NCBI GenBank assembly: GCA_018969015.1
Contig: JAGWZE010000006.1
Span: 62,001 to 126,000 of the forward strand
Source: Alphaproteobacteria bacterium
GTDB taxonomy: Bacteria > Pseudomonadota > Alphaproteobacteria > Caulobacterales > Aquidulcibacteraceae
DNA length: 64,000 bases
Reading direction: 5' to 3'
Made by a program: the position numbers and the translations under genes. Under the pieces are notes generated by a model that was given only the letters and a program-made list of their open reading frames with translations, did no database searches and had not been told where the DNA came from. Shown piece after piece: positions 30,150 to 37,750 of the stretch. Every line of letters starts with the position of its first letter. Position 1 is the first letter of the stretch.

Positions 30150-30256
30150 GACTTAGGGCGGCGCCGCTCGAGCCCAGGCCGGGCGGCCCCCCGCGACGCG
30201 CCGCCGCACGCCGGCCCGCGCGGCGCGGACTAGGTTCGGGCGGGAGAGGCAAGCGC

Positions 30257-30769
30257 ATGCAGGTCGCAGCAGCAGTGCGGTGGTGGCCCTGGGCGGCGGC
30301 GGCGGTGTCGGGCGCCCTGCTGGCGGGCGCACATGCGTTCGAGCGCTTCGGCAACCTCGCCCCGTGCATTCTCTGCCTGCGCCAGCGCGAGGCCCATTGG
30401 GCCGTGCTGGGCGTCGCCGCCGCGGTGCTGGCGTTCGCCGCTTTGCGCCGCCAGCCGCCGTCCCGGCTCGCCGCGGCCGCGCTCGGCGTCGCCTTCCTCG
30501 TCGCCGCCGGCTGGGCGGGCTACCATGTCGGCGTCGAGTTCAAATGGTGGCCGGGCCCCGCGGCCTGCGCCGGCAATGGGCTCGGCGACATCTCCGGCGC
30601 CAGCATCGCCGCCGCCCTCGACGGCCCCGTGAAGGTGGTCCGGTGCGAGGACATCGCCTGGAGCCTGTTCGGCGTCTCGATGGCGGGCTGGAACGGCCTC
30701 GTTTCGCTCGCCATGGCGCTCGCGAGTTTCACCGTCGCCGCCGTCGCGACGCAGACGCAAAAGCCGTAG
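30257..30769 (+). CDS. disulfide bond formation protein B family
   Basis: 170 residues, four predicted membrane helices. The first redox pair is Cys37-Cys40 (APCILCLRQREAHW). The second is Cys104 and Cys130 in the periplasmic loop (PAACAGNG, VVRCED). This is the DsbB pattern: reoxidise a DsbA-type thiol oxidase and pass electrons to ubiquinone. GGGAGAGG precedes the ATG. coq7, for ubiquinone synthesis, begins 22 bp downstream, a functionally sensible neighbour. No DsbA gene is in the window. Confidence 0.9.
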   Translation: MQVAAAVRWWPWAAAAVSGALLAGAHAFERFGNLAPCILCLRQREAHWAVLGVAAAVLAFAALRRQPPSRLAAAALGVAFLVAAGWAGYHVGVEFKWWPGPAACAGNGLGDISGASIAAALDGPVKVVRCEDIAWSLFGVSMAGWNGLVSLAMALASFTVAAVATQTQKP

Positions 30770-30791
30770 TCCTCAGCAAGGAGAGTCCCCC

Positions 30792-31355
30792 GTGGCCGAA
30801 GCTGCATCGCCGCCGTTCCCCGCCGATGGCGCCCGTGACCGGCGCCTCGCCGAGATGCTGCGCGTCGATCACGCCGGCGAATTTGGCGCCGTGCAGATCT
30901 ATCGCGGCCAGCGCGCCGTGTTCGACATGGCGCCCGGCAAGGCGCGCATGTCCGAACTCCTCTCCGAGATGGAGGCGGGCGAGCAGTCCCATCTCGAAAC
31001 CTTCGATCGCCTGCTGATCGAGCGCGGCGTGCGGCCCACGGTCTTCGCGCCCGTCTGGCGCATCGCCGGTTTCACCCTCGGCGCGGCGACGGCCCTGCTC
31101 GGCGAAAAGGCCGCGCACGCCTGCACCGCCGCGGTGGAGGAGGTGATCGAGGAACACTACGCCGAGCAGGCCCGCGCGCTCGCCGAGATCGATCCCGAAC
31201 TCAAGGCCACCGTGGAAAAGTTCCGCGACGACGAACTGCACCACAAGGACACCGCGATCGCGGAAGGCGCACGCGAGGCGCCCGCCTACGGTCTGATGTC
31301 CGCCGTCATCAAGGCCGGCTGCCGCATCGCCATCAAGGTCAGCGAGAAACTGTGA
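30792..31355 (+). CDS. coq7: demethoxyubiquinone hydroxylase (COQ7 family)
   Basis: 187 residues starting at GTG after AAGGAGAG. The diiron ligand pattern of the Coq7 four-helix bundle is complete: Glu in DHAGEFGAVQIYRGQ, ExxH in EAGEQSHLETF, Glu in EEVIEEHYAEQ, and ExxH in DDELHHKD. It hydroxylates demethoxyubiquinone in late ubiquinone synthesis, the alphaproteobacterial alternative to UbiF. ubiG for the same pathway is at 36821-37567. The stop overlaps the next start by four bases. Confidence 0.95.
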   Translation: MAEAASPPFPADGARDRRLAEMLRVDHAGEFGAVQIYRGQRAVFDMAPGKARMSELLSEMEAGEQSHLETFDRLLIERGVRPTVFAPVWRIAGFTLGAATALLGEKAAHACTAAVEEVIEEHYAEQARALAEIDPELKATVEKFRDDELHHKDTAIAEGAREAPAYGLMSAVIKAGCRIAIKVSEKL

Positions 31356-31960
31356 GCCCGCCGCCGGACGTGCGCCGCGCCGGTCGCGCCGAAAGCGCGC
31401 TTCTGGTGGACGTGCTCACCGCCGCCTTCGGCGACGAACCCTTGTTGAACTGGTGGCTCAAGCAGGGCGAAGCGAAAGAGCGCGCCCGCCGCGGCTTCTT
31501 TCAGCACGCGGTGAACGGCGGCGTTCATCCGAAAGCGGAGTTCTGGCGCGTGGACGACGCCGCCGCCGCGATCTGGACACCGCCGGGGGCCACCGCGTTC
31601 GATCTTTCGCCCTGGCGCACGCTGATGGTGCTGCCCCGCCTGATGTCGATCGCCGGGCGCCGCGGCCTCGACCGCGCGCTCGAGCTCGGCGCGCTGCTCA
31701 CCTCCCATCACCCGCCGGTCCCGCACGCGCATCTCGTGTTTCTCGGCGTGCGGCCACAGAACCAGGGCCAGGGCCTCGGCTCGGCGATCCTCAAGCGCAC
31801 GCTGGCCGACGTCGACGCCCAGCACCTGCCCGCCTATCTCGAAACCGCAACCGAGGCGAACGTGCGCCTCTACCAGCGCTACGGCTTCGAGGTCTCCGCG
31901 GAGCTCCGCTGCCCGCCCGACGGCCCGGTCTTCTGGACGATGCTGCGCCCGGCGGGCTGA
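31352..31960 (+). CDS. GNAT family N-acetyltransferase
   Basis: 202 residues starting at a GTG that overlaps the coq7 stop (GTGA), so translationally coupled. The acetyl-CoA loop is FLGVRPQNQGQGLGSAIL near residue 130, and NVRLYQRYGFEV near 170 completes the fold. The substrate is unknown. The N-terminal region (LLVDVLTAAFGDEPLLNWWL) matches the GNAT subgroup with a conserved AF-DP-P-WW start. Confidence 0.9.
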   Translation: MSPPPDVRRAGRAESALLVDVLTAAFGDEPLLNWWLKQGEAKERARRGFFQHAVNGGVHPKAEFWRVDDAAAAIWTPPGATAFDLSPWRTLMVLPRLMSIAGRRGLDRALELGALLTSHHPPVPHAHLVFLGVRPQNQGQGLGSAILKRTLADVDAQHLPAYLETATEANVRLYQRYGFEVSAELRCPPDGPVFWTMLRPAG

Positions 31961-32008
31961 GACGTCGCGTGCAGCGAGGCGTGGACGAAGGGGCCACATC
32001 TCCGCCGT

Positions 32009-32048
32009 CTGGATCCCCGGCGCGCCTGCGGCGCGCCGAGGATGACGG
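32009..32048. repeat. palindromic intergenic repeat, family A, half copy
   Basis: Only the right half of the element is present: CTGGATCCCC, a short GC hairpin, then CGAGGATGACGG. The left half is missing. It again lies between converging genes (acetyltransferase and methyltransferase). Confidence 0.8.
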
Positions 32049-32064
32049 CGCCTTCGGCGCCGTC
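32044..32064. terminator. 9-bp GC hairpin, possible bidirectional terminator
   Basis: GACGGCGCC, loop TTC, GGCGCCGTC: a perfect stem just past the acetyltransferase and reaching into the methyltransferase stop codon. There is no T-run, so intrinsic termination is uncertain. Confidence 0.35.
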
Positions 32065-32992
32065 ACTCCTTCAGCTTCCGCTCCTCGACGCCGAGCGCGT
32101 CCGCCAGCCGCATTTTCGCCGATCCCGGCCGCAGCGGCTTCTGCTGGCTCTCGTGCGGTGACCAGCCTGTCAGCGTGAGCAGCTCGAACGTGGCGCGCAC
32201 GCGGCCGTCGCCCGCATCGAAGCGCTGCGCGTAAAGCGCCATCGCGTGCGCCCAGAGCGTGCGTGTGAGCGGCCGCGGCCGTTCGGAGAGCGCGCCCGTC
32301 TCGCCCATCTCGCGCAGGTCGGAAATCAGCCCCATCGGGCTTCGATACCGGACCGTCACGACATCGGCGTCGGTCACCGGCAACGCGAAGCCGGCGCGCT
32401 GCAACAGCCCGCCCAGATCCCGCGCATCGGCGAACGGCGCCACGCGTGCGCTCGCGCCGCCGGTCTCGGCCAGCTCCGCATCGAGCAGAACCGCGCGCAG
32501 CTCCGACAACGTCGCGCCGCCGAACACCACGCCGAGAAAGAGGCCGTCCGGCGTCAACGCGCGCCGGATCTGGATCAGCGCGCCGGGAAGATCATTGACC
32601 GCGTGCAACGCCAGAAGGCTGACGACGAGATCGAACGCGCCGTCGTCGAGCGGCAGAAACTCCGGATCCGCCGCAACGCCGCCCGCCGCCCAGGCCGGCT
32701 CCATGTCGAGCGTGACGATCTCGCCGATCTTGGCCGCCGCATCGGGCGTGTCGGCCAAGGCGGCCCGAAACGCCGCTCCGCCACCCAGAACGAGCGCGCG
32801 GGCGAAGTGTCGATTGACGCCGGCGAGCCGCTCGCAAACATCATCCGCGGCGCGCATCGCCAGGAAGTGCGCGCCGTCGCCGCGCCGCGCGGCCCGCGCA
32901 CGGCGCAGCCGCACGAGGCGCGGGTCGAACGGGGCGCGCGCGGGCGCGCCGGGAGGCGGGGGCGATGGCATCGGGTCCGGTCCATCCGGCAT
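32063..32992 (-). CDS. SAM-dependent methyltransferase domain protein (BioC/NDUFAF5-like)
   Basis: 309 residues. The class I methyltransferase core spans about residues 45-220: LVLGGGAAF in place of the usual GxGxG, LDMEPAW, LPLDDGAFDLVVSLLALH and the post-core region. An N-terminal FDPRLVRLRRARAARRG helix and late YRSPMGLISDLREMGE match the alphaproteobacterial relatives of human NDUFAF5, a complex I assembly factor. That subfamily call is inference. An internal ATG at 32971 is an alternative start. Either way the 5' end overlaps the divergent comF start, leaving no free promoter space. Confidence 0.85.
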   Translation of the reverse strand: MPDGPDPMPSPPPPGAPARAPFDPRLVRLRRARAARRGDGAHFLAMRAADDVCERLAGVNRHFARALVLGGGAAFRAALADTPDAAAKIGEIVTLDMEPAWAAGGVAADPEFLPLDDGAFDLVVSLLALHAVNDLPGALIQIRRALTPDGLFLGVVFGGATLSELRAVLLDAELAETGGASARVAPFADARDLGGLLQRAGFALPVTDADVVTVRYRSPMGLISDLREMGETGALSERPRPLTRTLWAHAMALYAQRFDAGDGRVRATFELLTLTGWSPHESQQKPLRPGSAKMRLADALGVEERKLKE

Positions 32993-33759
32993 ATGGCGCG
33001 GTTTCCGCGCTGCGCAAACTGGCGAGCGCCGCGATCGATCTCGTCTGGCCGCCCCGCTCCCTGCTTTCGGACGTCCTGGTCGACGCCCCCGGCCGCATCG
33101 AACCCGCCTTGTGGGCCGAGCTCCGCTTCCTCGGCCCGCCTTGGTGCGCCCGCTGCGGCTTCCCGTTCGAGACGCCGCTTGCCCCCGGCGCGTGGTGCGC
33201 CGCCTGCCTTGCCGCCCCGCCGCCCTTCGACTGGGCCTGCGCCGCGCTCGCCTATGACGACCACGCCCGCCGTCTCGTGCTGGAGATGAAACGCCAGGGT
33301 CGGCGCGATGGCCTGCCCACCTTCGCCGCCTGGATGCGCGCCGCCGCGGGCCCCGCGCTCGCCGCGGCAGACGTGCTCGTGCCCGTCCCCCTGCACTGGA
33401 CCCGTCTCGCCCGGCGGGGCTTCAACCAGGCGGCCTGGCTCGCCCAGGCGCTTGCCAAGGCGCCCGGCTCGGCGGCGCAACGGCCGGTGCTGCTCGAAGG
33501 TCTCGTCCGCCATCGCATGCGCCGCAGCCAGGCCGGGCTCAGCGCCACCGGGCGTCGCCGCAACGCTGCCGGCGCCTATGCAGCGCCCGAACGGGCCCGC
33601 GCCGCCCTCGAAGGCCGGCGCGTCGTGCTGATCGACGATGTCTACACCACCGGCGCCACGCTCGCCGCCTGCGCCCGCGCCCTGCGCCGCGCCGGGGCGG
33701 CGGAAATCGGCGCGCTCACGCTCGCGCGCGTTGTGCGCCCGGTCGCGGTCGCTATATGA
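32965..33759 (+). CDS. ComF family protein (phosphoribosyltransferase-like)
   Basis: 264 residues. An N-terminal cysteine cluster (WCARCGFPF and WCAACLAAP) forms a zinc-finger-like site. The C-terminal phosphoribosyltransferase-type domain has VPVPLHWTRLARRGFNQA and the PRPP loop VVLIDDVYTTGATL near residue 215. Homologues include competence protein ComFC and E. coli GntX; the true role here is unknown. GGGAGG lies ahead of the ATG. It leads a run of closely spaced genes: glutaredoxin, nitrilase, DUF1178 and a lipoprotein. Confidence 0.92.
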   Translation: MASGPVHPAYGAVSALRKLASAAIDLVWPPRSLLSDVLVDAPGRIEPALWAELRFLGPPWCARCGFPFETPLAPGAWCAACLAAPPPFDWACAALAYDDHARRLVLEMKRQGRRDGLPTFAAWMRAAAGPALAAADVLVPVPLHWTRLARRGFNQAAWLAQALAKAPGSAAQRPVLLEGLVRHRMRRSQAGLSATGRRRNAAGAYAAPERARAALEGRRVVLIDDVYTTGATLAACARALRRAGAAEIGALTLARVVRPVAVAI

Positions 33760-33781
33760 CCGAGGGAAGGAGCGCACCCCC

Positions 33782-34039
33782 ATGGCCGATGTCACCATCT
33801 ACACCAAGCCGTTCTGCCCCTATTGCGAGCGGGCCTTGGCGTTGCTGGAGCGCAAGGGCGCGAAGGTCACGGAGTTCGTCGCCGCCATGGATCCGGACAA
33901 GAAGGCCGAAATGATCCAGCGCTCCGGCCGCACGACCTATCCGCAGATCTTCATCGGCGACCGCCACGTGGGCGGCTGCGACGATCTCCACGCGCTCGAC
34001 GCCAAGGGGCAGCTCGATCCGCTCCTGAAGGCCGTCTGA
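33782..34039 (+). CDS. grxC: glutaredoxin 3
   Basis: 85 residues, dithiol glutaredoxin. Active site CPYC at residues 12-15, cis-Pro in TTYPQIFIG and glutathione-binding GGCDDLHAL. AAGGAG precedes the ATG. The stop overlaps the ATG of the nitrilase gene (TGATG), coupling the two. It uses glutathione to reduce protein disulfides in the cytoplasm. Confidence 0.96.
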   Translation: MADVTIYTKPFCPYCERALALLERKGAKVTEFVAAMDPDKKAEMIQRSGRTTYPQIFIGDRHVGGCDDLHALDAKGQLDPLLKAV

Positions 34040-34887
34040 TGGCCCGGCCGCTGCGCGTCGCCCTCGTTCAGATGCGCTCCGGCGTCGACGCCGCCGCCAA
34101 CCGCGCGGCGGCAACGCCATTCGTGCGCGAGGCGGCCGCTGCGGGCGCACGCCTCGTGTGCACGCCGGAAAACACCACGCGCATGGACCGCGACCGCGCG
34201 CGGCTGCGCCGGTCCGTCGGCGCCGAGGCCGGTGATCCGGAGCTGAAAGCCTGGGCGGCGCTGGCGCGCGAGAACGGCGTGTTCCTGCTGCTCGGCTCCA
34301 CGCCCATCGCGGCCGACGAGACGCGCGTCTTTAACCGCTCGCTGCTGATCGATCCGAACGGCCGCACCGTCGCGCGCTACGACAAGATCAACCTGTTCGA
34401 CGTCACGCTCGGCGGAAGTGAGAATTATCGCGAAAGCGACACCGTCGCCGCCGGCGCCGAAGCCGTGGTCGTCGAAGGGCCGATGGGCGCGAAGATCGGC
34501 ATGACGATCTGCTACGACGTGCGCTTCGCCGAGCTCTACCGCGCGCTCGCGGGCGCCGGCGCCGAGATCATCACCGTGCCCGCGGCCTTCACCCGTCCCA
34601 CCGGCGAAGCCCATTGGGAAATCCTGCTCCGCGCCCGCGCGATCGAAACCGGCGCCTACGTTCTCGCGCCGGCGCAGGGCGGCAAGCACGAGGACGGCCG
34701 CGGCACCTGGGGGCATTCGATCATCGTCGATCCCTGGGGCGCCGTCGTCGCCGCCCTGGAGGACGACGAACCCGGCCTCCTCGTCGCCGATCTCGATCTC
34801 GATCGCGTCATCGAGGCGCGCGCCAAGATCCCGGCCTGGCAGGGCGGTCGCCCGTTCACGCCGCCGGCCGCCGGCGCGCGCGCATGA
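34039..34887 (+). CDS. carbon-nitrogen hydrolase, Nit1/Nit2-like
   Basis: 282 residues. The nitrilase triad is complete: Glu44 (CTPENTT), Lys116 (YDKINLFDV) and Cys158 (TICYDVRFAELYR). The region ENYRESDTV and IPAWQGGRP match the branch with omega-amidase and deaminated-glutathione amidase. Translational coupling to glutaredoxin makes a deaminated-glutathione repair role attractive, but this is inference. Its stop overlaps the DUF1178 start (ATGA). Confidence 0.92.
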   Translation: MARPLRVALVQMRSGVDAAANRAAATPFVREAAAAGARLVCTPENTTRMDRDRARLRRSVGAEAGDPELKAWAALARENGVFLLLGSTPIAADETRVFNRSLLIDPNGRTVARYDKINLFDVTLGGSENYRESDTVAAGAEAVVVEGPMGAKIGMTICYDVRFAELYRALAGAGAEIITVPAAFTRPTGEAHWEILLRARAIETGAYVLAPAQGGKHEDGRGTWGHSIIVDPWGAVVAALEDDEPGLLVADLDLDRVIEARAKIPAWQGGRPFTPPAAGARA

Positions 34888-35306
34888 TCCGCTACGCCCT
34901 GATCTGCGACGCCGAGGACGAGTTCGAAGCCTGGTTCTCCTCGAGCGCCGATTTCGACGCGCAGGCCGAAAAGGGCCTCGTCGAATGCCCCGTGTGCGGA
35001 TCGAAGGCCGTGCGCAAGGCGCCGATGGCCCCCGCCATCGCCAAATCGCGCGAGGCGCCGAGCCCCGAGCAGATCCGCCGCTTCGTCGCCCAGGCCGTGA
35101 AGGCCCATATCCGCGACTCGTTCGACTATGTCGGCGAGCGCTTCGCCGAAGAGGCGCGCCGCCTGCACGAAAACGAAACCCCGGCCGACAAACCGATCTG
35201 GGGCGAAGCCACGCCCGAACAGGCGCGCGAACTGATAGAGGAGGGCGTCGCCGTCGCGCCGCTGCCGCCCGAGTTCGCGCCCGAGCCGCCGCGCAAGCTC
35301 AACTGA
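34884..35306 (+). CDS. DUF1178 family protein
   Basis: 140 residues. The family signature is seen: MIRYALICDAEDEFEAWF, then VECPVCGSKAVRKAPMAP, a probable zinc or metal site, and a charged C-terminal half. The function is unknown. DUF1178 genes usually follow a nitrilase and glutaredoxin in alphaproteobacteria, as here. Start and stop overlap both neighbours. Confidence 0.93.
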   Translation: MIRYALICDAEDEFEAWFSSSADFDAQAEKGLVECPVCGSKAVRKAPMAPAIAKSREAPSPEQIRRFVAQAVKAHIRDSFDYVGERFAEEARRLHENETPADKPIWGEATPEQARELIEEGVAVAPLPPEFAPEPPRKLN

Positions 35307-35692
35307 TGCGCCGCCGTCGCGCGCTCCTGGCGCTCGTCGGCGCCGCGGTCGGCGCCGCCGCTGCGATCACGGCGTGCGCGGGCGCCGGCCGTGACGCCGC
35401 AACCTACCAGGGCGTCTACCGCGCCGGCTTCGAGACCCAGGCCTTCTGGCCGGCCGACGGCGCCGGCCCCTATTGGGTCGAGGGCGACGCCAAGGCCCTC
35501 GACGCGCTCGACGCCGCCGTGAAGCGCGCGAATGGCGGTTCGCCCTGGGGCGGCGTGCGCGTCGAACTGGAAGGCGCGCTCAGCCCGCCCGGCAAGTACG
35601 GCCACCTCAACGCCTACCAACACAAGCTGCGCGTCCTCAAAGTGAAGGCCGTTCTCGGCCCGCCGGACGACGCCGCGGGCGCGCGCGGCTGA
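35306..35692 (+). CDS. small predicted lipoprotein, uncharacterised
   Basis: 128 residues. The N-terminus is Arg-rich, then a hydrophobic segment ending ITAC (lipobox, Cys about 24). The mature part (YWVEGDAKALDALDAAVKR, KYGHLNAYQHKLRVLKV) resembles small OB-like lipoproteins in alphaproteobacteria but I cannot name a family. Its ATG overlaps the DUF1178 stop (TGATG), so it is the last gene of the run from comF. Confidence 0.82.
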   Translation: MRRRRALLALVGAAVGAAAAITACAGAGRDAATYQGVYRAGFETQAFWPADGAGPYWVEGDAKALDALDAAVKRANGGSPWGGVRVELEGALSPPGKYGHLNAYQHKLRVLKVKAVLGPPDDAAGARG

Positions 35693-35790
35693 GCGTCACG
35701 CCTGAAGTCGCTGGGCTGACGAAACGGCAGGGCTGACGGGCGCGCGATCGGCGCGCAGGATGCTCCCCAAAGACACAGGGGAGAGACGCC

Positions 35791-36645
35791 ATGGCCTACA
35801 GCGACATCGTCTACGAAACCGACGGCCCGATCGCCACGATCACCCTCAACCGCCCCGACAAGCTCAACGCCTACACCGCCACCATGGGCGAGGAACTCGC
35901 CGACGCCTTCTGGACGGCCGACGCCGACGACGCGATCCGCGCCGTCATCGTCACGGGCGCCGGCCGGGGCTTCTGCGCCGGCGCGGACGTCTCCGCCGGC
36001 GCCGGCGCGTTCGACACCAGCGACCCCAACTCCAAGGCGTTCGGAACCGATCGGCAAAGCGGACGCGGCAGAGGCGGCGGTTTCGTCGGCGCCATCATGA
36101 ATTGCCGCAAGCCGTCCATCGCCGCCTTCAACGGCGCGGCCGTCGGCGTCGGCGTCACGCTCGCGCTGCCGATGGACATCAAGATCGCGTCCGCCACGGC
36201 GAAGTTCGGCTTCGTGTTCGCGCGCCGCGGCCTCGTGCCGGAAGCGGGGTCGGCGTGGTTCCTGCCGCGCCTCGTCGGCATGAACCAGGCGCTGCGCTGG
36301 TGCCTGTCGGGCCGGGTGTTCGAGGCGGAGGAGGCGCTGCGCGGCGGGCTCGTCAGCGAAGTCCTCGCGCCCGACGCGCTGTTGCCCCGCGCGCGCGAGA
36401 TCGCGCTCGAGATCGCCCGCGAAACCGCGCCGGTCTCCATCGCCCTCACGCGCCAGATGCTCTGGCGCTTCGGCGGCGAACCGACGCCCGATGGCGCGCT
36501 CGCCGTGGACGGCCGCTTCGCCATGGCGCTGGGCGCCGGCCCTGACGTGCGCGAAGGCGTCGCCGCGTTCCTGGAAAAGCGCGCGCCGAACTTCCCCGGC
36601 ACGGTGAGCGCGAACATGCCGGCGGGTTATCCGTGGTGGGAGTAG
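35791..36645 (+). CDS. enoyl-CoA hydratase/isomerase (crotonase) family protein
   Basis: 284 residues. The oxyanion-hole segments are GAGRGFCAGADVS (about residue 60) and AAFNGAAVGVGVTLALPMD (about 110), and a Glu lies at the hydratase position in RRGLVPEAGSAWFLPRLVG. A Gly/Arg-rich insertion (about residues 85-95) is unusual but occurs in relatives. It likely acts on a CoA ester in fatty acid or related catabolism. GGGGAG precedes the ATG. Confidence 0.92.
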   Translation: MAYSDIVYETDGPIATITLNRPDKLNAYTATMGEELADAFWTADADDAIRAVIVTGAGRGFCAGADVSAGAGAFDTSDPNSKAFGTDRQSGRGRGGGFVGAIMNCRKPSIAAFNGAAVGVGVTLALPMDIKIASATAKFGFVFARRGLVPEAGSAWFLPRLVGMNQALRWCLSGRVFEAEEALRGGLVSEVLAPDALLPRAREIALEIARETAPVSIALTRQMLWRFGGEPTPDGALAVDGRFAMALGAGPDVREGVAAFLEKRAPNFPGTVSANMPAGYPWWE

Positions 36646-36663
36646 GCGGTCGGCGCCGCGGTT

Positions 36664-36788
36664 CACCCCTCATCCGGCGGCTTCGCCGCCACCTTCTCCC
36701 ACAAGGGGAGAAGGACCACTGCGGAGACCTTCTCCCCTTGTGGGAGAAGGTGGATCGCGCGCGCAGCGCGCGAGACGGATGAGGGGTG
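36664..36788. repeat. palindromic intergenic repeat, family B
   Basis: 125 bp. Termini CACCCCTCATCCG/CGGATGAGGGGTG are perfect inverted repeats. Inside, a 24-bp arm (36691-36714, containing CTTCTCCCACAAGGGGAG) has its inverted match at about 36728-36751. It lies between converging crotonase and ubiG genes. The motif resembles repeats widely scattered in rhizobial and related genomes. Confidence 0.88.
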
Positions 36789-36820
36789 TCAGCGCGACGT
36801 TCGCGACCTATTCGCCCCCG

Positions 36821-37567
36821 CTACCCCGGCTTCCGCGCAACCATGATGTAGTTCACGTCCACGTCGTCCCCGGCCGACCAGCGCCGCCCCAGCGGGTCGA
36901 ACGCCAGACCGATCGCCGGATCGGGCCGCAGCCCCGCGCCCTCCAATGCGGCGCTGAGCTCCGGCGGGGTGACCAGCTTGTCGTAGTGGTGCGAGCCTTC
37001 CGGCAGCCAGCGCAGGATCTTCTCGGCGGCGACGATCGCCAGCGCGCGCGCCTTCGGCGTGCGATTGATCGTCGACATCACCACCAGCCCGCCGGGTTTC
37101 GCCAGCGCGGCCGCCGCGGCCACGAACGCCGCCACGTCGGCCACGTGCTCGATGATCTCCAGCGCCAGCACCACGTCGAACCCGCCCGGTCGCACTGCGG
37201 CCAGGTCCTCCGCGAAGCCCTGGCGATAATCGATGGCGAGACCCATGCCGGCGGCGTGCGCCATGGCGGCCTTGATGGTCTCCTCCGCGGCGTCGAGGCC
37301 GATCACCGAGGCCCCCATCCGGGCGATCGGCTCCGTCACAAGCCCGCCGCCGCAGCCGACATCGACGATCTCCAGCCCGGCCAGGGGCCGCCGCCCGCCC
37401 GCGGTCCGGCCGGTGTGGCGCAGGATCGCGTCCCGGATGACCTCGATCCGCTTGGGGTTCATCCGGTGCAGCGGCGCGAACGGCCCGTGCGGCGCCCACC
37501 ATTGGTCGGCGATGCGGGCGAACTTTTCGACTTCGGCAGGATCGAGGGTCGGAGCGGCGAGGGTCAT
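36821..37567 (-). CDS. ubiG: ubiquinone biosynthesis O-methyltransferase
   Basis: 248 residues. The N-terminal KFARIADQWWAPHGPFAPLHRMNP is diagnostic for UbiG/Coq3. The SAM-binding motif IVDVGCGGGLVTEP follows near residue 67 and LEIIEHV near 132. It carries out both O-methylation steps in ubiquinone synthesis. The frame is open far upstream, but the ATG at 37567 gives the family length. It is divergent from lysC across 183 bp. Confidence 0.96.
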   Translation of the reverse strand: MTLAAPTLDPAEVEKFARIADQWWAPHGPFAPLHRMNPKRIEVIRDAILRHTGRTAGGRRPLAGLEIVDVGCGGGLVTEPIARMGASVIGLDAAEETIKAAMAHAAGMGLAIDYRQGFAEDLAAVRPGGFDVVLALEIIEHVADVAAFVAAAAALAKPGGLVVMSTINRTPKARALAIVAAEKILRWLPEGSHHYDKLVTPPELSAALEGAGLRPDPAIGLAFDPLGRRWSAGDDVDVNYIMVARKPG

Positions 37568-37652
37568 GCCCGCGACATTGGCTGCGACTGATCGTCGGTC
37601 AAGTTGGGAGTGGCAAGCCGGTGGCGGGAGCGGGGCGGCGCATGTTAGAGCC

Positions 37653-37716
37653 GCAGGGAGGTCGGCGACCGTCCCTGCGACGGCCGCCCCGATCTCTTGC
37701 CCGGCGCGCGCCGGGC
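37653..37716 (+). other. two strong hairpins in the lysC leader region
   Basis: GCAGGGA-GGTCG at 37653 pairs with CGACC and TCCCTGC ending 37678, a stem of about 12 bp with one unpaired base. GCCCGGCGCGCGCCGGGC (37699-37716) is a perfect 18-bp palindrome. Both lie within 100 bp upstream of lysC. No peptide leader or known riboswitch is seen. Confidence 0.5.
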
Positions 37717-37750
37717 CGAAACGACGCAACGGAAGGCGAACGGTCGAAGC

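Noticed and set aside
35700-35745. GGGCTGAC direct repeat between the lipoprotein and crotonase genes
   Set aside because: Two short imperfect copies in GC-rich DNA are within chance expectation, and nothing links them to a known site.
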